Source: Legionellaceae bacterium UBA2794 (GTDB lineage: Bacteria > Pseudomonadota > Gammaproteobacteria > Legionellales > Legionellaceae). From it: a stretch of DNA of 7,083 nt. Positions 6,202 to 7,083 of the stretch are shown here, in pieces (the first letter of the stretch is position 1; the number at the start of each line of letters is the position of its first letter). A model generated the notes under the pieces. It was not told the origin of the DNA. It worked only from the letters and a program-made list of their open reading frames with translations, and did not search any database. Both the position numbers and the translations under genes were made by a program. Location of the stretch: the NCBI GenBank assembly GCA_002352055.1, contig DEHS01000028.1:19460-26542 (forward strand). Reading direction: 5' to 3'.

Positions 6202-7083
6202 TTAATTGCTCAGCTCACCTCTTAAGTCCATCTCCAGCAATTTTTTTAAATTCTTTGTATCAAGATTTTTACTCAACAAATAAAGCAATTTGCAATGTGC
6301 GGCTTCAGGGGTCATGTCATGACCGCTGATTAGCCCTGCTTTTTTTAAAGTATGACCCGTTGCATATTGGTTCATTTCCACTCGACCTTGTTGGCATTGC
6401 GTGCAGTTAATAATAATTACTCCTCGATTACATGCCTCTTTAAGTAATTCGAGAAATTGAGGATCATTATTTTGCGCATTACCTGCACCGTAAGTTTCAA
6501 GGATTAATCCGCGGATGGGCTGGTTCAAGATATAGGCCAGTACATCTGACGCAAAGCCTGGAAAAAGGCGGAAATTCGCAATGAACTGCGGCCTGATTTT
6601 TTGTAAATTAAATGGTTGGGTTGTCGGTTTTAATAATAAGTGCTGATGCAATTGAATATGTATCCCAATTGATGCCAGATGCGGATAATTGGGGGAATCA
6701 AAGGCGTTAAAACGTTGCGCACTTACTTTTTGGGTTCGGTTACCACGCAGTAACTGCTGATTAAAGTAAATGCATACTTCATTGATTGGCTGATGAGCGC
6801 AAAGCCACAAGGATGTGATCACATTATCTATGGCATCATTGCGTACCTCTGAAAGCGGGATTTGGGAGCCTGTAACAATTACTGGCTTTCCCAGATGTTC
6901 CAACATGAAGGATAGGGCCGATGCGGTATAAGCCATGGTATCTGTACCGTGAAAAATGACAAAACCATCAAAGTTCGAGTATGCGTCCGCAATATCTTGC
7001 GCTATACGATTCCACTCTGTAACGGTCATATTGGACGAGTCGAGTAGCGGTTGGTATTCCTTGATGACGTATTGCGGCATGTC
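6202..7083 (-). CDS. ansA: Type I (cytoplasmic) L-asparaginase, partial at right edge
   Basis: Hydrolyses L-asparagine to aspartate and ammonia. The frame stays open to the right edge, and MPQYVIKEY matches E. coli AnsA from about residue 46. The ATG at 7080 is therefore internal, and the N-terminus with the first catalytic threonine (YTGGTIG motif) is outside the window. Visible landmarks, counting from that methionine, are DSSN (14-17, substrate binding), HGTDTMAYTASALSFMLE (44-61) with catalytic Thr46-Asp47, SQIPL (72-76), RGNRTQK with Lys118, and the ending DLRGEL. The distance from Asp47 to Lys118 is 71 residues, the same as Asp92 to Lys163 in E. coli. About 293 of an expected 338 residues are present. 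The absence of any visible periplasmic form points to the cytoplasmic AnsA type rather than AnsB. It converges on the 284-aa gene with no clear terminator between them. Confidence 0.95.
   Translation of the reverse strand, partial: DMPQYVIKEYQPLLDSSNMTVTEWNRIAQDIADAYSNFDGFVIFHGTDTMAYTASALSFMLEHLGKPVIVTGSQIPLSEVRNDAIDNVITSLWLCAHQPINEVCIYFNQQLLRGNRTQKVSAQRFNAFDSPNYPHLASIGIHIQLHQHLLLKPTTQPFNLQKIRPQFIANFRLFPGFASDVLAYILNQPIRGLILETYGAGNAQNNDPQFLELLKEACNRGVIIINCTQCQQGRVEMNQYATGHTLKKAGLISGHDMTPEAAHCKLLYLLSKNLDTKNLKKLLEMDLRGELSN

Noticed and set aside
6187..6202. AATTTA-AATG-TAAATT inverted repeat between the 284-aa gene and ansA.
   Set aside because: The stem is only six A/T pairs with no T-run, and it overlaps the ansA stop codon. 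It is too weak to call a terminator.

Overview
The window looks like chromosomal DNA from a gamma-proteobacterium of the Legionella type. This rests on the low GC content, on conserved genes that follow the E. coli versions of Nth, GlmU and AnsA closely, and on unfamiliar proteins lying between them, as is common in Legionella genomes. The genus is an inference from sequence character and was not checked by search.

Layout from left to right. The 3' part of nth (endonuclease III, + strand) enters from the left edge. A 563-residue hydrophobic protein of unknown function follows on the + strand (479-2170), then a clear intrinsic terminator (2239-2278). A 284-bp gene-free stretch holds that terminator and a candidate promoter. 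Next, on the + strand, is a 428-residue multi-pass membrane protein (2482-3768). Its C-terminal half resembles the VUT/YhhQ family of queuosine-precursor transporters, and its N-terminal half appears to be a second, diverged copy of the same fold. It converges on glmU (- strand, 3807-5186), complete and with all recognisable catalytic residues. A divergent 117-bp region separates glmU from a 284-residue soluble, charged, helix-rich orphan (+ strand, 5304-6158). That orphan converges on ansA (type I asparaginase, - strand), whose first ~45 residues lie beyond the right edge.

The genes do not form one pathway. Three conserved genes (DNA base-excision repair, UDP-GlcNAc synthesis, asparagine breakdown) alternate with three poorly conserved ones, each apparently its own transcription unit. 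The best candidate for something not already described is the internally duplicated VUT-like transporter. The two orphans are plausible genus-specific proteins; a role as secreted effectors is only a hypothesis. No RNA genes, CRISPR arrays, insertion sequences or attachment sites were seen.
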